A stretch of 57,763 nt of DNA from JBPRGG01 sp051418075 (GCA_051418075.1 JBPRGG010000141.1:1-57763), one strand, 5' to 3'; counted from the first letter of the stretch, positions 16,905 to 26,015 are shown. The notes: generated by a model from the sequence alone, not told the origin. Made by a program: numbers and translations.

Positions 16905-18806
16905 ATGAAAAAACTAAGGTGCTTTTTGCTTCTGGTAATGGTCTTTATTCAATTAATTGTTTATGATCCATCAAAGGCTGAGGTCTTTACCCAGGGGCTG
17001 GAAAAAGGGAAAAATCTGCCAAAACTGGACAATCCTATGTCTGTGACTTATTTACAAAAAAACCTTCAGAAAGAAAGTCCAAGATTGGTACTGAACCGAA
17101 AACTTGAATCAAAACTTAAAAAAAGCATAAAAAATGATCCGGTTGTAGCTAATGTTTATCAAGCTATAAGGTTAAATGCCCGTCAGATTATGTCTGAACC
17201 ATTTTTGGAAAGAAAAATGGAGGGTCGTCGATTACTTTCTGTTTCCAGAGAAATGCTGTACCGAATAAACATGTTAGGGATGGTTTATTTGATAGATAAG
17301 GATCAGGAAGTATTAGAACGAATTAATAATGAACTTCTGGCAGTTTGCCGGTTTGCTGACTGGAATCCTTCCCATTTTCTGGATGTGGCAGAAATGGCCT
17401 TGGCTGTAGCTCTAGCTATAGATTGGACCAAAGGTGATTTGCCTCCTTCAACCGAAACATTAGCCAAGGAGTCTTTAATTCATAAAGCCATTGAACCCAG
17501 CTATAATGAAAAAGGAAATACAGGATGGGTCAATGGAACCAATAACTGGAACCAGGTTTGCCATGCAGGAATGATTGCAGCAGCTATTGCTACAGCTGAG
17601 AAAGCCCCGGAGTTAGCGGCAAAAACCATAAGCAGAGCCTTGGACGGCATTCCTCATGCATTAGCTGAATATAGCCCTGATGGTGTTTATCCGGAAGGTT
17701 CTACTTACTGGAGCTACGGCACCAGTTTTACTGCCATTTCATCAGCCATTTTGGAAAGTGCTTTTAATACAGATTTTGACATTGCTAAATATCCGGCCTT
17801 AGAGGAAAGTGCCTTGTTCAGGGTATTAAGTATCGCCCCGTCCGGACGATATTATAATTTTGCCGATTGTGGGGATCAAAGAAGTAAAAACGGGGATTTT
17901 ACACTGGCCTGGTTTGCTGCCAAAACCGGCAATGAAGCTTATTATGAAAAAGATCGTTTTTTGCTTCCCCCGACTGAAATGGGAAAACTATCCCGGTTGG
18001 CAGGAGCTGGCCTGGTATGGGTGAGCCAGTTTGAACCCATAGATAATGAAAAATTACCTCTAGCCTGGAAAGGAGATGGTAGTAACCCGGTAGTGATCTT
18101 TAGGGGAGGCAAGGACGATCCGCGAAATTTTTATTTCGGTGCCAAAGGTGGTCGAGGTACTGTAAATCATGGAAATATGGATGGAGGATCTTTTATTTTT
18201 GAACTTGATGGGGTGCGATGGGTGGTTGATCCGGGTAATCAATCCTATCATGAACTGGAAAAAACCGGTTTTGAACTTTGGGGAAAATGTCAGGATTGCC
18301 AACGCTGGACATTACTTACCAAAAACAATTATGGCCATAGCACTTTAACTGTGAATGATGACCTGCATCAGGTAAATGGTCTGGCCTATTTTTATGCATT
18401 CGATTCCGGATCTCATCCAACTGCTTCTCTTGACCTTTCTGCTGCTTTTGGCCCGCAATTGAAGAAAGCTCAAAGGAAATTTGTTAAAGAAAGTTCTCAG
18501 GCTGTTTTAATAGAAGACTATCTGGAACTAAGCCAATCTACCCAACAAATCACCTGGCAACTAATGACCACAGCTAAGGTTGCGCTAACAGCAAACGGTG
18601 CCATTCTTTCTAAGGATGGTAAGAAGTTATATATTGAAAACCTGTCTCATCCTGACTTGACTTTTTCTGTAATTTCGCTGGATCCCCCACCTTTATCACT
18701 GGATAGAAGGATTAAAGGGTTGAAAAGAATAGAATTACGAATTCCAGCTTATCTTTTTGAAAAAGGGACAGGAAATATAAAGGTAAGATTGACAGGAGAG
18801 GAATAA
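16905..18806 (+). CDS. Heparinase II/III-family polysaccharide lyase-like protein
   Basis: The 633-residue product starts with a signal peptide (MKKLRCFLLLVMVFIQLIVY). An alpha-helical toroid domain (about 60-370) is followed by a beta-sandwich domain (about 395-630). Candidate catalytic residues as in heparinase II are the histidine of NNWNQVCHAGM (about 211-221), the tyrosines of YPEGSTYWSYGTSF (about 260-273), and the histidine of GTVNHGNMDGGSFIFELDG (about 420). This points to an exported lyase acting on a uronic-acid polysaccharide, but the substrate is not determined and no sulfatase, SusCD or glycosidase sits next to it. Single gene; the following PD40-OmpA gene starts 162 bases later. 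Confidence 0.86.
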   Translation: MKKLRCFLLLVMVFIQLIVYDPSKAEVFTQGLEKGKNLPKLDNPMSVTYLQKNLQKESPRLVLNRKLESKLKKSIKNDPVVANVYQAIRLNARQIMSEPFLERKMEGRRLLSVSREMLYRINMLGMVYLIDKDQEVLERINNELLAVCRFADWNPSHFLDVAEMALAVALAIDWTKGDLPPSTETLAKESLIHKAIEPSYNEKGNTGWVNGTNNWNQVCHAGMIAAAIATAEKAPELAAKTISRALDGIPHALAEYSPDGVYPEGSTYWSYGTSFTAISSAILESAFNTDFDIAKYPALEESALFRVLSIAPSGRYYNFADCGDQRSKNGDFTLAWFAAKTGNEAYYEKDRFLLPPTEMGKLSRLAGAGLVWVSQFEPIDNEKLPLAWKGDGSNPVVIFRGGKDDPRNFYFGAKGGRGTVNHGNMDGGSFIFELDGVRWVVDPGNQSYHELEKTGFELWGKCQDCQRWTLLTKNNYGHSTLTVNDDLHQVNGLAYFYAFDSGSHPTASLDLSAAFGPQLKKAQRKFVKESSQAVLIEDYLELSQSTQQITWQLMTTAKVALTANGAILSKDGKKLYIENLSHPDLTFSVISLDPPPLSLDRRIKGLKRIELRIPAYLFEKGTGNIKVRLTGEE

Positions 18807-18968
18807 GTTGTAAACGATTTCTAAAATGAAATTTACTACTTTATACTATGTTCTTTTTCAGGATTTTATCTAATTTGGTCCCACAATTCAAGAAAAGCAA
18901 AGGACCAATACTGTCAGAAAGATTGATACGTTTATTGAGAGAGAAATACCTAATTTGAAGATTTGATC

Positions 18969-20600
18969 ATGCGAAGTCTGATACGAACTTTTATGATGAT
19001 ATTAGCCGGGTTTATAAGCACTTTGACTACGGCACAATCCGTAGAACACCTGGATACAGCAATTAATTCAGCTTATGACGAACTAAACCCTGTGGTAAGT
19101 CCGGATGGAAAAACTTTATATTTCACCCGAAAAGGAGATCCTGAAAATGCTGCCGGAAAACGAGACCCCGGAGATATTTGGATGGCTCCTGTTTTGCCTG
19201 ATGGAAAACATGGACGGGCTATAAAAGCAGATAAAAGCTGGAACAACCGGAATTTTAATGCAATTATTGGTTTTACTGATAATGGGAATACGGTATATCT
19301 TCACAACCATTACAAAAAGAATGATGACAAGTTCAAGGCACAAGGTGTATCACGTTCCACTAAAAGAGGAAATGAATGGAGTTTCCCTGAACCAGTTGCG
19401 GTGAAATATTTTCAAAATAAATCGGAACATCAGAGTATATCCCTTGCTCCCAACGGAAAAATTATGTTGTTGGGTCTGGAGGCATACGCAAACTATGGGG
19501 CAGAAGATATTTATGTGAGTTTTTTGCAATCAGATGGTACCTGGACCAATCCTCAAAACTTAGGGGCGGATATCAATACACGGTATCAGGAAATCACACC
19601 ATACCTTTTGGCAGATAACAAAACCCTGGTGTTTGCCAGCAATGGGCTGAATGGAGCTGGCAGTTATGATCTTTTTGTGGCTGAAAGGCTTGATGATTCC
19701 TGGCAAAGCTGGAGTAAGCCAAAGGGTTTGAATCCAAAAATTAATACCAAAGGCAGAGAAGCTTATTATGCCCTTACTCCCGATCAGGATTATGTGTATT
19801 TCATGTCTACCCAGAACAGTGAAGGTTATGGCGATATAAATCGTTTAGCCATTAAAGAAGATGATTTGCCCCAGCAGATAGTGGCTCAGGAGGATTTTTC
19901 TGTAGATATGGAGTTGGAAGTTGAAGAAGAGTTGGATAAAGCTCCGGATTTGCCTGTTGAAACAGTAAGTCTACCTGATACTGTAGTGAATATCACCGGA
20001 AAGGTCCTTAACCAAAAGACCAATGAACCACTAAATGCTAAAATAACTTTTAGTCCGGAAGGCACAGAAAGAGCCAGTGGACTGGTGGTGGATGCTGCCA
20101 TAGGCAATTATGAGGTAACCTTGCCTAAGCCCTCCCGATATACCATAAATATTTCGGCCAAAGGGTTTATGAATACTGAAGAAAAAATTGTAATTGGTGA
20201 AGGCCAAAATGCTGTTCAAAGAGATTTTAGTTTATCACCGCTTGAGGTAGGCGCTACTTTCAGACTCAATAATGTGTTATTTCAACGAGGTACAACTAAT
20301 CTGATCGATTCTTCTTATGCCGAATTAGATCGTGTAGTGGAAATGATGAAGGATAATCCTGGAATAGAAATAGAGCTGGCCGGACATACAGATAATCAAG
20401 GTAGTTCCAGATTAAATTTAAAGCTTTCCCGTGATCGGGTAGAAAGTGTAAAAGATTATATTATCCAACAGGGAATTAATCCGGAAAGAATTGATGGACG
20501 TGGTTATGGTGGCTCCAGACCTATAGCCAGCAATAAAAATGAAGCATCCAGAAGACTAAACAGAAGGGTTGAATTTAAGGTTGTCAGAAATAATGAGTAA
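18969..20600 (+). CDS. PD40 beta-propeller / CRD / OmpA outer-membrane protein
   Basis: The 543-residue product has a signal peptide (MRSLIRTFMMILAGFISTLT, then TAQS). PD40 (TolB-like) repeats fill about 30-310, with the typical NPVVSPDGKTLYFTR and ADNKTLVFASNGLNGAGSYD blocks. A carboxypeptidase-regulatory-like Ig domain lies at about 335-415 (NITGKVLNQKTNEPLNAKI). The C-terminal OmpA domain (about 425-543) has ELAGHTDNQGSSRLNLKLS and NRRVEFKV, which bind peptidoglycan in known members. An ATG at 18969 is chosen over a TTG two codons upstream. It may lie in one unit with the small gene that starts 38 bases later. Confidence 0.9.
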   Translation: MRSLIRTFMMILAGFISTLTTAQSVEHLDTAINSAYDELNPVVSPDGKTLYFTRKGDPENAAGKRDPGDIWMAPVLPDGKHGRAIKADKSWNNRNFNAIIGFTDNGNTVYLHNHYKKNDDKFKAQGVSRSTKRGNEWSFPEPVAVKYFQNKSEHQSISLAPNGKIMLLGLEAYANYGAEDIYVSFLQSDGTWTNPQNLGADINTRYQEITPYLLADNKTLVFASNGLNGAGSYDLFVAERLDDSWQSWSKPKGLNPKINTKGREAYYALTPDQDYVYFMSTQNSEGYGDINRLAIKEDDLPQQIVAQEDFSVDMELEVEEELDKAPDLPVETVSLPDTVVNITGKVLNQKTNEPLNAKITFSPEGTERASGLVVDAAIGNYEVTLPKPSRYTINISAKGFMNTEEKIVIGEGQNAVQRDFSLSPLEVGATFRLNNVLFQRGTTNLIDSSYAELDRVVEMMKDNPGIEIELAGHTDNQGSSRLNLKLSRDRVESVKDYIIQQGINPERIDGRGYGGSRPIASNKNEASRRLNRRVEFKVVRNNE

Positions 20601-20638
20601 ACCGAGTTTTCTAATCCACAGTTAATTCAAAAGAAAAG

Positions 20639-20845
20639 ATGAAAAATTCTAAACTTTTTCTGATGGCTAGTGCAATATTTATAGTGATTTTGTTCTGGAT
20701 CGTATATGATATGGCTTCTAAAACAACTTTTCCGGGGTCAAACATTGAAGATACTGTTGAGACTGGCAGGGTCATATCTGACTCAACCTCAGTGAAAATG
20801 GATTCTGTGAATTCCCAGGATGGCGAAAGTTTGCTCAAACCCTGA
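20639..20845 (+). CDS. Small membrane-anchored protein, 68 aa
   Basis: The start MKNSKLFLMASAIFIVILFW gives one membrane segment at about 5-24, followed by an acidic, serine/threonine-rich tail of about 45 residues. It starts 38 bases after the OmpA-type gene on the same strand. No family is recognised. The signal-anchor shape and position favour a real gene; length alone does not prove it. Confidence 0.55.
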   Translation: MKNSKLFLMASAIFIVILFWIVYDMASKTTFPGSNIEDTVETGRVISDSTSVKMDSVNSQDGESLLKP

Positions 20846-20906
20846 TGAAAACTTAGTCGTGTAAGTTCGGACCGGCTAAATGCTACGCCTCATAGGCTAT
20901 AATCCC

Positions 20907-20914
20907 TACTTTTG
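20907..20914 (+). promoter_or_regulatory. Candidate -7 box upstream of yfiR-like gene
   Basis: TACTTTTG matches TAnnTTTG and lies 30 bases before the ATG at 20945. Its position, overlapping a possible TTG start at 20912, argues that translation starts at the ATG. Confidence 0.45.
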
Positions 20915-20944
20915 AAGTATTGTTCAAATATAAAAATAGGGTTT

Positions 20945-21466
20945 ATGAAAAACATAATGTTTTCTTTAATGCTGTTTGTTGGCGTGGCTGGATTGTTGAT
21001 ATTATCATCTGGATTTTTAGCACCTACAGACTATAAATTTCATTCTGTATATGTGTATAACTTCACTAAATATATTCAGTGGCCTAGTAATAACAGTGAT
21101 ATCAAGATCAATATTTTTGGAAATGATGGAACTGTTTATAAATCATTTCAAGATATGGCTGATGCCAAATCGAACGATGGCAGAAAAATACTGGTACAAC
21201 AGTTTAATTCTGTAAATGCGCTTGAAGATTGTGATATACTTTTTATTCCTTATAAAGAAAGCAGCATTGCCAGCAAAGCCATCGAAAAATATCAGGGCAA
21301 AGGCACATTAATCATTACTGAAAGAGAAGGTCTGATTAATTCTGGTAGTTGTATCAATTTTGTTATCGTGGATAACAGATTAAAATTTGAGATCAGCAAG
21401 TCTGCTATTGAAGGTGCAGGACTTAAAATTTCTTCCCAATTACTTCAAATGGGTATTGTAAAATAA
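20945..21466 (+). CDS. YfiR-family periplasmic protein (DUF4154)
   Basis: The 173-residue product has a signal peptide (MKNIMFSLMLFVGVAGLLIL) and the family motif YKFHSVYVYNFTKYIQWP followed by IKINIFGNDGTVYKSFQ, then LIITEREGLINSGSCINFVI and KFEISKSAIEGAGLKISSQLL. In Pseudomonas, YfiR restrains the diguanylate cyclase YfiN from the periplasm. Here no YfiN-like gene lies next to it, so the partner is unknown. A perfect terminator hairpin follows 55 bases after the stop. Confidence 0.9.
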   Translation: MKNIMFSLMLFVGVAGLLILSSGFLAPTDYKFHSVYVYNFTKYIQWPSNNSDIKINIFGNDGTVYKSFQDMADAKSNDGRKILVQQFNSVNALEDCDILFIPYKESSIASKAIEKYQGKGTLIITEREGLINSGSCINFVIVDNRLKFEISKSAIEGAGLKISSQLLQMGIVK

Positions 21467-21520
21467 TTGGCTTTTTCCCAGTGATTTACAAAATCTGAAT
21501 GTTTATTTAAAACGTGTAAT

Positions 21521-21557
21521 ATAAAAAGCCATCTTCTTATCAGAGATGGCTTTTTAT
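21521..21557. terminator. Bidirectional terminator, yfiR/rhomboid
   Basis: A perfect 14-bp stem (21521-21534 with 21544-21557), A-run and T-run on the outer sides, 9-base loop. It closes the yfiR-like gene from the left and the rhomboid unit from the right. Confidence 0.92.
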
Positions 21558-21601
21558 ATTGATCAGGTATGTAACTGTCTTTAAAAATACGAAATTTCTT
21601 C

Positions 21602-21700
21602 TTATAATAAAACGGCACCACCCAATAATATTGTACAGACAGGATTTTTTTTCTTAGGAATATTATACATTATTGGTTTTTCAGTCCACTCAGGCACCAT
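21602..21700 (-). CDS. Possible 32-aa peptide directly after the rhomboid gene
   Basis: The ATG at 21700 lies 5 bases after the rhomboid stop on the same strand. The frame reads MVPEWTEKPIMYNIPKKKNP and ends with a hydrophobic TILLGGAVLL, then TAA. The transcript would continue to the terminator at 21521-21557. The position and the hydrophobic tail are suggestive, but the frame is short and may be chance. Confidence 0.3.
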   Translation of the reverse strand: MVPEWTEKPIMYNIPKKKNPVCTILLGGAVLL

Positions 21701-21705
21701 AATAA

Positions 21706-22269
21706 TTAACTGCTGACTCTTCCCAATTTGCTAAGATTCATAGCAGTTACAGCTCCTACAATTCCACCCATCAGGTGAGACTCCCAGGAAACTCCAGGTT
21801 GATTTGGTAAAACGCCATAAATTAAACCACCATAAAGAAATGTAATAACAATGGATATAAGCAGGGATTTAATATCTTTCCTGAAAATTCCAAAAAAGAT
21901 CAAAAAAGATGCAATGCCATAGATGAGACCAGAAGCCCCAATATGCACGGACGGACGGGCAAATATCCAAACTAAAATACCTGTAAGGAAATAACAGGTT
22001 AAAAATACCCTTAAAGCAATGCGGTCATAAAAGAAAAAAAGTGTCGTTCCCAGAAATAATAAAGGAACTGTATTGGAAACCAAATGAACCATGTTGCCAT
22101 GTAGCAGCGGAGAAGAAACTATACCAACCAAGCCTATAGTAGTTCGGGGGATGATCCCAAAAATTCCTAATTCAAGCGAGAATAGCGTTTCAAAAAGAAA
22201 GACCATCCACATAATAAAGATCATGCGAAACGGCACTGCTATACTCCGGCTGAAATAGAAATTGCTCAT
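21706..22269 (-). CDS. Rhomboid-family intramembrane serine protease
   Basis: The 187-residue product is almost all membrane helices. The catalytic serine is S113 in HIGASGLIYG and the histidine is H165 in VSWESHLMGG. H62 and N66 in HGNMVHLVSNT match the HxxxN motif that shapes the oxyanion hole. Rhomboids cut transmembrane helices of other proteins; the substrate is unknown. It starts 11 bases after the TerB-like gene, so the two are an operon, possibly with a 32-residue peptide after it. Confidence 0.93.
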   Translation of the reverse strand: MSNFYFSRSIAVPFRMIFIMWMVFLFETLFSLELGIFGIIPRTTIGLVGIVSSPLLHGNMVHLVSNTVPLLFLGTTLFFFYDRIALRVFLTCYFLTGILVWIFARPSVHIGASGLIYGIASFLIFFGIFRKDIKSLLISIVITFLYGGLIYGVLPNQPGVSWESHLMGGIVGAVTAMNLSKLGRVSS

Positions 22270-22280
22270 GAACGTTTCCC

Positions 22281-22751
22281 TTAGATAATTTGAGAAGGAT
22301 CATTGATCATTTTTAAGTCGATAAAGGCTGATTCTTCCTGTCCAACTGCCATATAACCTAAAACACCGCCAGATGCTTCGGCGATTTTTTTGGCCAGATC
22401 CTTCATGCTGGTATAAAAACTTATAGCAAACTGTTTTTCAAGTTTAGGTAAAATATCATTTACCTTCATTAATTCACTGATAATCAATTGATTTCTTTCC
22501 GGAGTGTTCTCGGGATATTTCTGTATATAAGTTTTCAGATCCTGTTCAAAGGAGTTGGTGAGTTCTTTATAGTAGCTTTTTAAGATAAATTCATCATTGG
22601 TTTGTTTAAGGTTAGCTACTTCAATGGCCTCCTGCAGTTCAGCCTGGTCAATAGTGTTATCTGCACCAGCAATTAAAATTGTTACCAATACCGGAACTTT
22701 ATACATTAACTCTTCTTCTGACCTGTTCAAGTTCCTAAATGCATCTATCAT
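22281..22751 (-). CDS. TerB-like domain protein (uncertain)
   Basis: The 156-residue product is all-helical. The segment VPVLVTILIAGADNTIDQAELQEAIEVANL resembles the acidic metal-binding start of TerB-like domains (ADG/N-xIDxxE). No signal peptide or membrane segment is seen, so it is probably cytosolic. A later glycine-rich SGGVLGYMAVGQEES segment is also notable. The similarity is by eye and weak; the partner rhomboid gene gives no clear function. Confidence 0.6.
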   Translation of the reverse strand: MIDAFRNLNRSEEELMYKVPVLVTILIAGADNTIDQAELQEAIEVANLKQTNDEFILKSYYKELTNSFEQDLKTYIQKYPENTPERNQLIISELMKVNDILPKLEKQFAISFYTSMKDLAKKIAEASGGVLGYMAVGQEESAFIDLKMINDPSQII

Positions 22752-23035
22752 TTGTGAGGTAAAATTTGATTAGAAATTGATTTTCTAAATTAATATAATT
22801 ATTTAAAAATTAGGCCTGTTATCGGTTAAATATAAACAGAAGACAGCCATTTGACAAATTTAAAAAATTCTAACTATCAAACCCCTTAGAATTAAATTAG
22901 ATGATATTATTAAAATAAGATTTTATATTACATGTATGATAAAATATTGATTTATAGCTAAATAATGATATAATCATTTTTTAGTTTTATCCTGTGAAAT
23001 CAAATAAACCAGATCCCCTATTAAACAACAACCTG

Positions 23036-24412
23036 ATGCACAATGATAAGACTGTAAAGATTTTTGTGGTGGAAGATGATCCATCCTATTTAAAGTTCTT
23101 GTCTTACATCCTTAATCTTAATCCAGATCATGAGTTAAAACTTTTCCAAAGTGGTCGTGACTTCCTTGATTATCTTCATGAAAAACCTGATATAATTACT
23201 TTGGATTATTCATTGCCTGATACATCTGGTGAAAACCTAATCAAAAAGATCCGTGATATAAATCCTACAGTACCTATAGTTGTGATTTCAGGACAGGAAA
23301 AGATTGGTACTGCAGTGAAACTGCTTAAACTGGGAGCCTATGATTATATTACAAAGGATGAAGAAACCAAGGACAGGCTGTTAAACGCTATTAATCATGC
23401 TAAAAATAATATTTCCTTAGTGCATGAATTGGATAGTTTAAAGAAAGAAATCTCTGAAAAATACGAATTCGAGAAAAGTATAATTGGTAACAGTAAAGCA
23501 ATTAAAAAGGTATTTGAAATAATGGAAAAAGCAGTGAAGACCAATATTACTGTTTCCATATCTGGTGAAACCGGCACCGGCAAAGAATTAGTGGCCAAAG
23601 CCATACATTATAATTCACATAGGTCAAAAAAACCTTTTGTCCCCGTTAATATAGCCGCTATTCCCAAGGAATTAATAGAAAGTGAATTGTTTGGTCATGA
23701 GAAAGGTTCATTTACCGGAGCTGTTGCTCGTAGAATTGGAAAATTTGAGGAAGCCCAGGGAGGAACAATTTTTCTGGATGAAATAGGAGAGATGGAATTA
23801 AGCTTACAAGCCAAATTGCTCAGGGTAATTCAGGAAAGGGAGGTGGTTAGAATTGGAGACAATGCTTTGGTTAAATTGGACGTAAGAGTAATTGTGGCTA
23901 CCCATAAAGATCTGGCTGAAGAAGTCAAGAACGGAAAGTTCCGGGAAGACCTTTATTACAGACTTTTGGGATTGCCCGTAATGCTTCCTCCTTTAAGACA
24001 CAGGGATCATGATATACTGTTGATCGCTAAATTCATGCTGGATCAATTCTGCCGGGAAAATAATCTTGGAAAAATGGTTCTTAGCCGAAGGGGGCAGGAA
24101 AAGTTGATGAATTATTCCTGGCCAGGTAATGTCAGGGAATTAAAGTCAGTAGTTGAACTGGCGGCTGTGATGGCTAATGACCAGGAGATTTCTGAAGAAG
24201 ACATAAAGTTTAACAGTGTGATCAAAGAGTCTGATTTTATCAAAGAAGAATTGACTTTGAAAGATTACAACTTTAAGATCATACAGTATTTTCTGGAAAA
24301 ATATAATAATAACGTGATCAAGGTAGCAAAAAAGCTTAATATTGGGAAATCGACTATTTATCGCTATCTCAAAGAAATGGAGCAACAGGAAAATTCAATT
24401 ATTTCATACTAG
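23036..24412 (+). CDS. Sigma-54-dependent response regulator (NtrC family)
   Basis: The protein is a receiver-AAA+-Fis activator of RNA polymerase with sigma-54. With the ATG at 23036 it has 458 residues; a GTG at 22994 would add 14. The receiver (about 5-125) has acidic residues E13/D14/D15, phosphate-accepting D57 (ITLDYSLP) and the conserved lysine in YITKDEE. The AAA+ domain (about 145-385) has Walker A GETGTGKELVAKAIH, the sigma-54 contact loop GSFTGA (GAFTGA type), and Walker B TIFLDEIGEM. The Fis helix-turn-helix is at the C-terminus (NNNVIKVAKKLNIGKSTIYR). The Hpt gene follows after 20 bases; no histidine kinase is adjacent. Confidence 0.94.
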   Translation: MHNDKTVKIFVVEDDPSYLKFLSYILNLNPDHELKLFQSGRDFLDYLHEKPDIITLDYSLPDTSGENLIKKIRDINPTVPIVVISGQEKIGTAVKLLKLGAYDYITKDEETKDRLLNAINHAKNNISLVHELDSLKKEISEKYEFEKSIIGNSKAIKKVFEIMEKAVKTNITVSISGETGTGKELVAKAIHYNSHRSKKPFVPVNIAAIPKELIESELFGHEKGSFTGAVARRIGKFEEAQGGTIFLDEIGEMELSLQAKLLRVIQEREVVRIGDNALVKLDVRVIVATHKDLAEEVKNGKFREDLYYRLLGLPVMLPPLRHRDHDILLIAKFMLDQFCRENNLGKMVLSRRGQEKLMNYSWPGNVRELKSVVELAAVMANDQEISEEDIKFNSVIKESDFIKEELTLKDYNFKIIQYFLEKYNNNVIKVAKKLNIGKSTIYRYLKEMEQQENSIISY

Positions 24413-24432
24413 ATAAAAACAAACCAGCAAAT

Positions 24433-24792
24433 ATGGATAATCGTGTAACTGATCTGACATATCTGAAAAATCTAAGCAATAATGATATTAATTTCGTTCG
24501 GGAAATGGTGGAAGCATTTATTGATTTAGCCCCAAATATGTTAAAAAAAATGAGTTTCTACGCCGATGAAGAGAATTGGCGGGCCTTGGGTGAATCAGCT
24601 CACCAAATGAAACCTACCCTTACATTCATGGGAATGCAGGATATGAAAAATGTAGTTCTAGAAATAGAAAGGATTTGTGAAAATGAATCAGATATTACAC
24701 TGGTGCAAAGATTAATTGAAGATCTGCAAGATACTTGTGAAATGGCTTACCAGGAATTATCCTTCAACCTGGAGCAAGATTTAATCCAATAA
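24433..24792 (+). CDS. Hpt phosphotransfer protein
   Basis: The 119-residue helical protein has the phosphotransfer site SAHQMKPTLTFMG, with His57 as the likely phosphate carrier followed by KP as in other Hpt domains. It has only this domain. It can relay phosphate between a kinase receiver and a final response regulator; the regulator 20 bases upstream is a natural partner by position, which is an inference. Confidence 0.92.
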   Translation: MDNRVTDLTYLKNLSNNDINFVREMVEAFIDLAPNMLKKMSFYADEENWRALGESAHQMKPTLTFMGMQDMKNVVLEIERICENESDITLVQRLIEDLQDTCEMAYQELSFNLEQDLIQ

Positions 24793-24804
24793 TGATGAGA
24801 GGGG

Positions 24805-25893
24805 CTAAGCCCTCCCAATTACTTCATATACATGTAGTTTGTCTTTTTTACCTTTCACCTGGATAGGATCCCAGGGCTTTACCTTAATCAGGTGGTTTAC
24901 TTTTTGATAAATATTGTCACTGATAAGTATAGTGTCAGGAATATTTTTGGTGAGCATTTCTATTCGTTTGCCCGTATTTACCGTATCACCGGTAACTGAA
25001 TAGTTGATCCTGTCTTCAGTACCCAAATTTCCGGTTATGACTTCTCCGCTATTGATACCAATCCCAATTTGGATAGGTTGAGACAGTTTATCCCGGTATT
25101 TGTCATTGAGCACATTCAGGGCCTCCATCATATCAATGGCGCAGAATACTGCATTTTGCTCATTGTTTGCGCATAATAGAGGTGCACCAAACGCGGCAAA
25201 TATCTCATCACCTACAAACTGGTTGATCATCCCATTATGTTTTTTTATGGGTGACGACATGATACTGTAATAATCATTCAGAAATGAAACAACTTCTTTG
25301 GGGCTGAGAATCTCACTCAGAGGAGTAAATCCCCTGATGTCGCAGAATAATACTGAAATTTCCCTTAATTCTCCCTCAAAAATGGATTCTTCAGTGGTAT
25401 TTAAAGCCTTTTCTATCACTGGTTCAGGCACATATTTCATAAAAAGTTTTAAGATCTTTTCCTGTTCCTGTACCTTCAATTGCAAATCATTCAACAAGTG
25501 CTTGTTCTTTTGCTGAAGTTGAAATAACTGGCGGGCATTTTCAATAGTCATTTTCAGTTCGTTTTCATCCCAGGGTTTGGTGATATACCGGAATACCCTG
25601 CCACTATTAATGGCCTGAATAATGGCATCTATATCGCTAAAACCAGTTAGGATCATTCTGATGGTATCCGGATAGGCAGGAAGGATCTTTTCCAGGAATT
25701 CGACCCCAGTCATTTCAGGCATTCTTTGATCTGTAATGACCAAATTAATATCATGATTTTTCAAAACCTTGATGCCTTCAAAGCCACTGCTGGCCGTGTG
25801 AATTTTATAATATCTGCGAAATGCAGCTTTAAAGGAAATCAGATTTTGTTCCTCATCATCAACATATAAAATGTTAAATTGATCTTCAGGCAT
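24805..25893 (-). CDS. Receiver-cyclase response regulator (class III nucleotide cyclase)
   Basis: The 362-residue product has a receiver domain (about 5-125, acceptor D55 in LVITDQRMPEMTG, lysine in FRYITKPWDE), a coiled-coil linker (about 130-155), and a class III cyclase domain (about 180-355). Metal-binding aspartates are in VLFCDIRGFTP and FVGDEIFAAFG; the transition-state Asn/Arg are in DTVNTGKRIE. Where adenylate cyclases have the substrate-selecting lysine (three residues before the GD glycine) this protein has glutamine, and serine where they have Asp/Thr, so the nucleotide used is unclear. It is convergent with the Hpt gene. Confidence 0.92.
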   Translation of the reverse strand: MPEDQFNILYVDDEEQNLISFKAAFRRYYKIHTASSGFEGIKVLKNHDINLVITDQRMPEMTGVEFLEKILPAYPDTIRMILTGFSDIDAIIQAINSGRVFRYITKPWDENELKMTIENARQLFQLQQKNKHLLNDLQLKVQEQEKILKLFMKYVPEPVIEKALNTTEESIFEGELREISVLFCDIRGFTPLSEILSPKEVVSFLNDYYSIMSSPIKKHNGMINQFVGDEIFAAFGAPLLCANNEQNAVFCAIDMMEALNVLNDKYRDKLSQPIQIGIGINSGEVITGNLGTEDRINYSVTGDTVNTGKRIEMLTKNIPDTILISDNIYQKVNHLIKVKPWDPIQVKGKKDKLHVYEVIGRA

Positions 25894-25912
25894 AAGTTTT
25901 GTTTTATTATAA

Positions 25913-25920
25913 CAAAAATA
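25913..25920 (-). promoter_or_regulatory. Candidate -7 box of the cyclase gene
   Basis: On the minus strand this reads TATTTTTG, an exact TAnnTTTG, 19 bases before the ATG at 25893. No -33 TTG is at the right distance. Confidence 0.4.
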
Positions 25921-26015
25921 GTTAATTTAAATCTTTATCGTAATTTGATTAAAAATGATTCGTTAATATTTTACAAATTTAGTAGGGGATTATTTTATTT
26001 TGGCGAGGATCTGTT

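Noticed and set aside
16905..18806. Polysaccharide utilisation locus around the heparinase-like gene
   Set aside because: No SusCD, sulfatase or glycosidase lies beside it, so it is a single gene and not a locus.
18848..18958. Short frame (36 codons, starting MFFFRIL) before the PD40-OmpA gene
   Set aside because: The composition is basic and low in pattern, the frame lies in a 162-base spacer, and a different frame looks equally open. No support for a gene.
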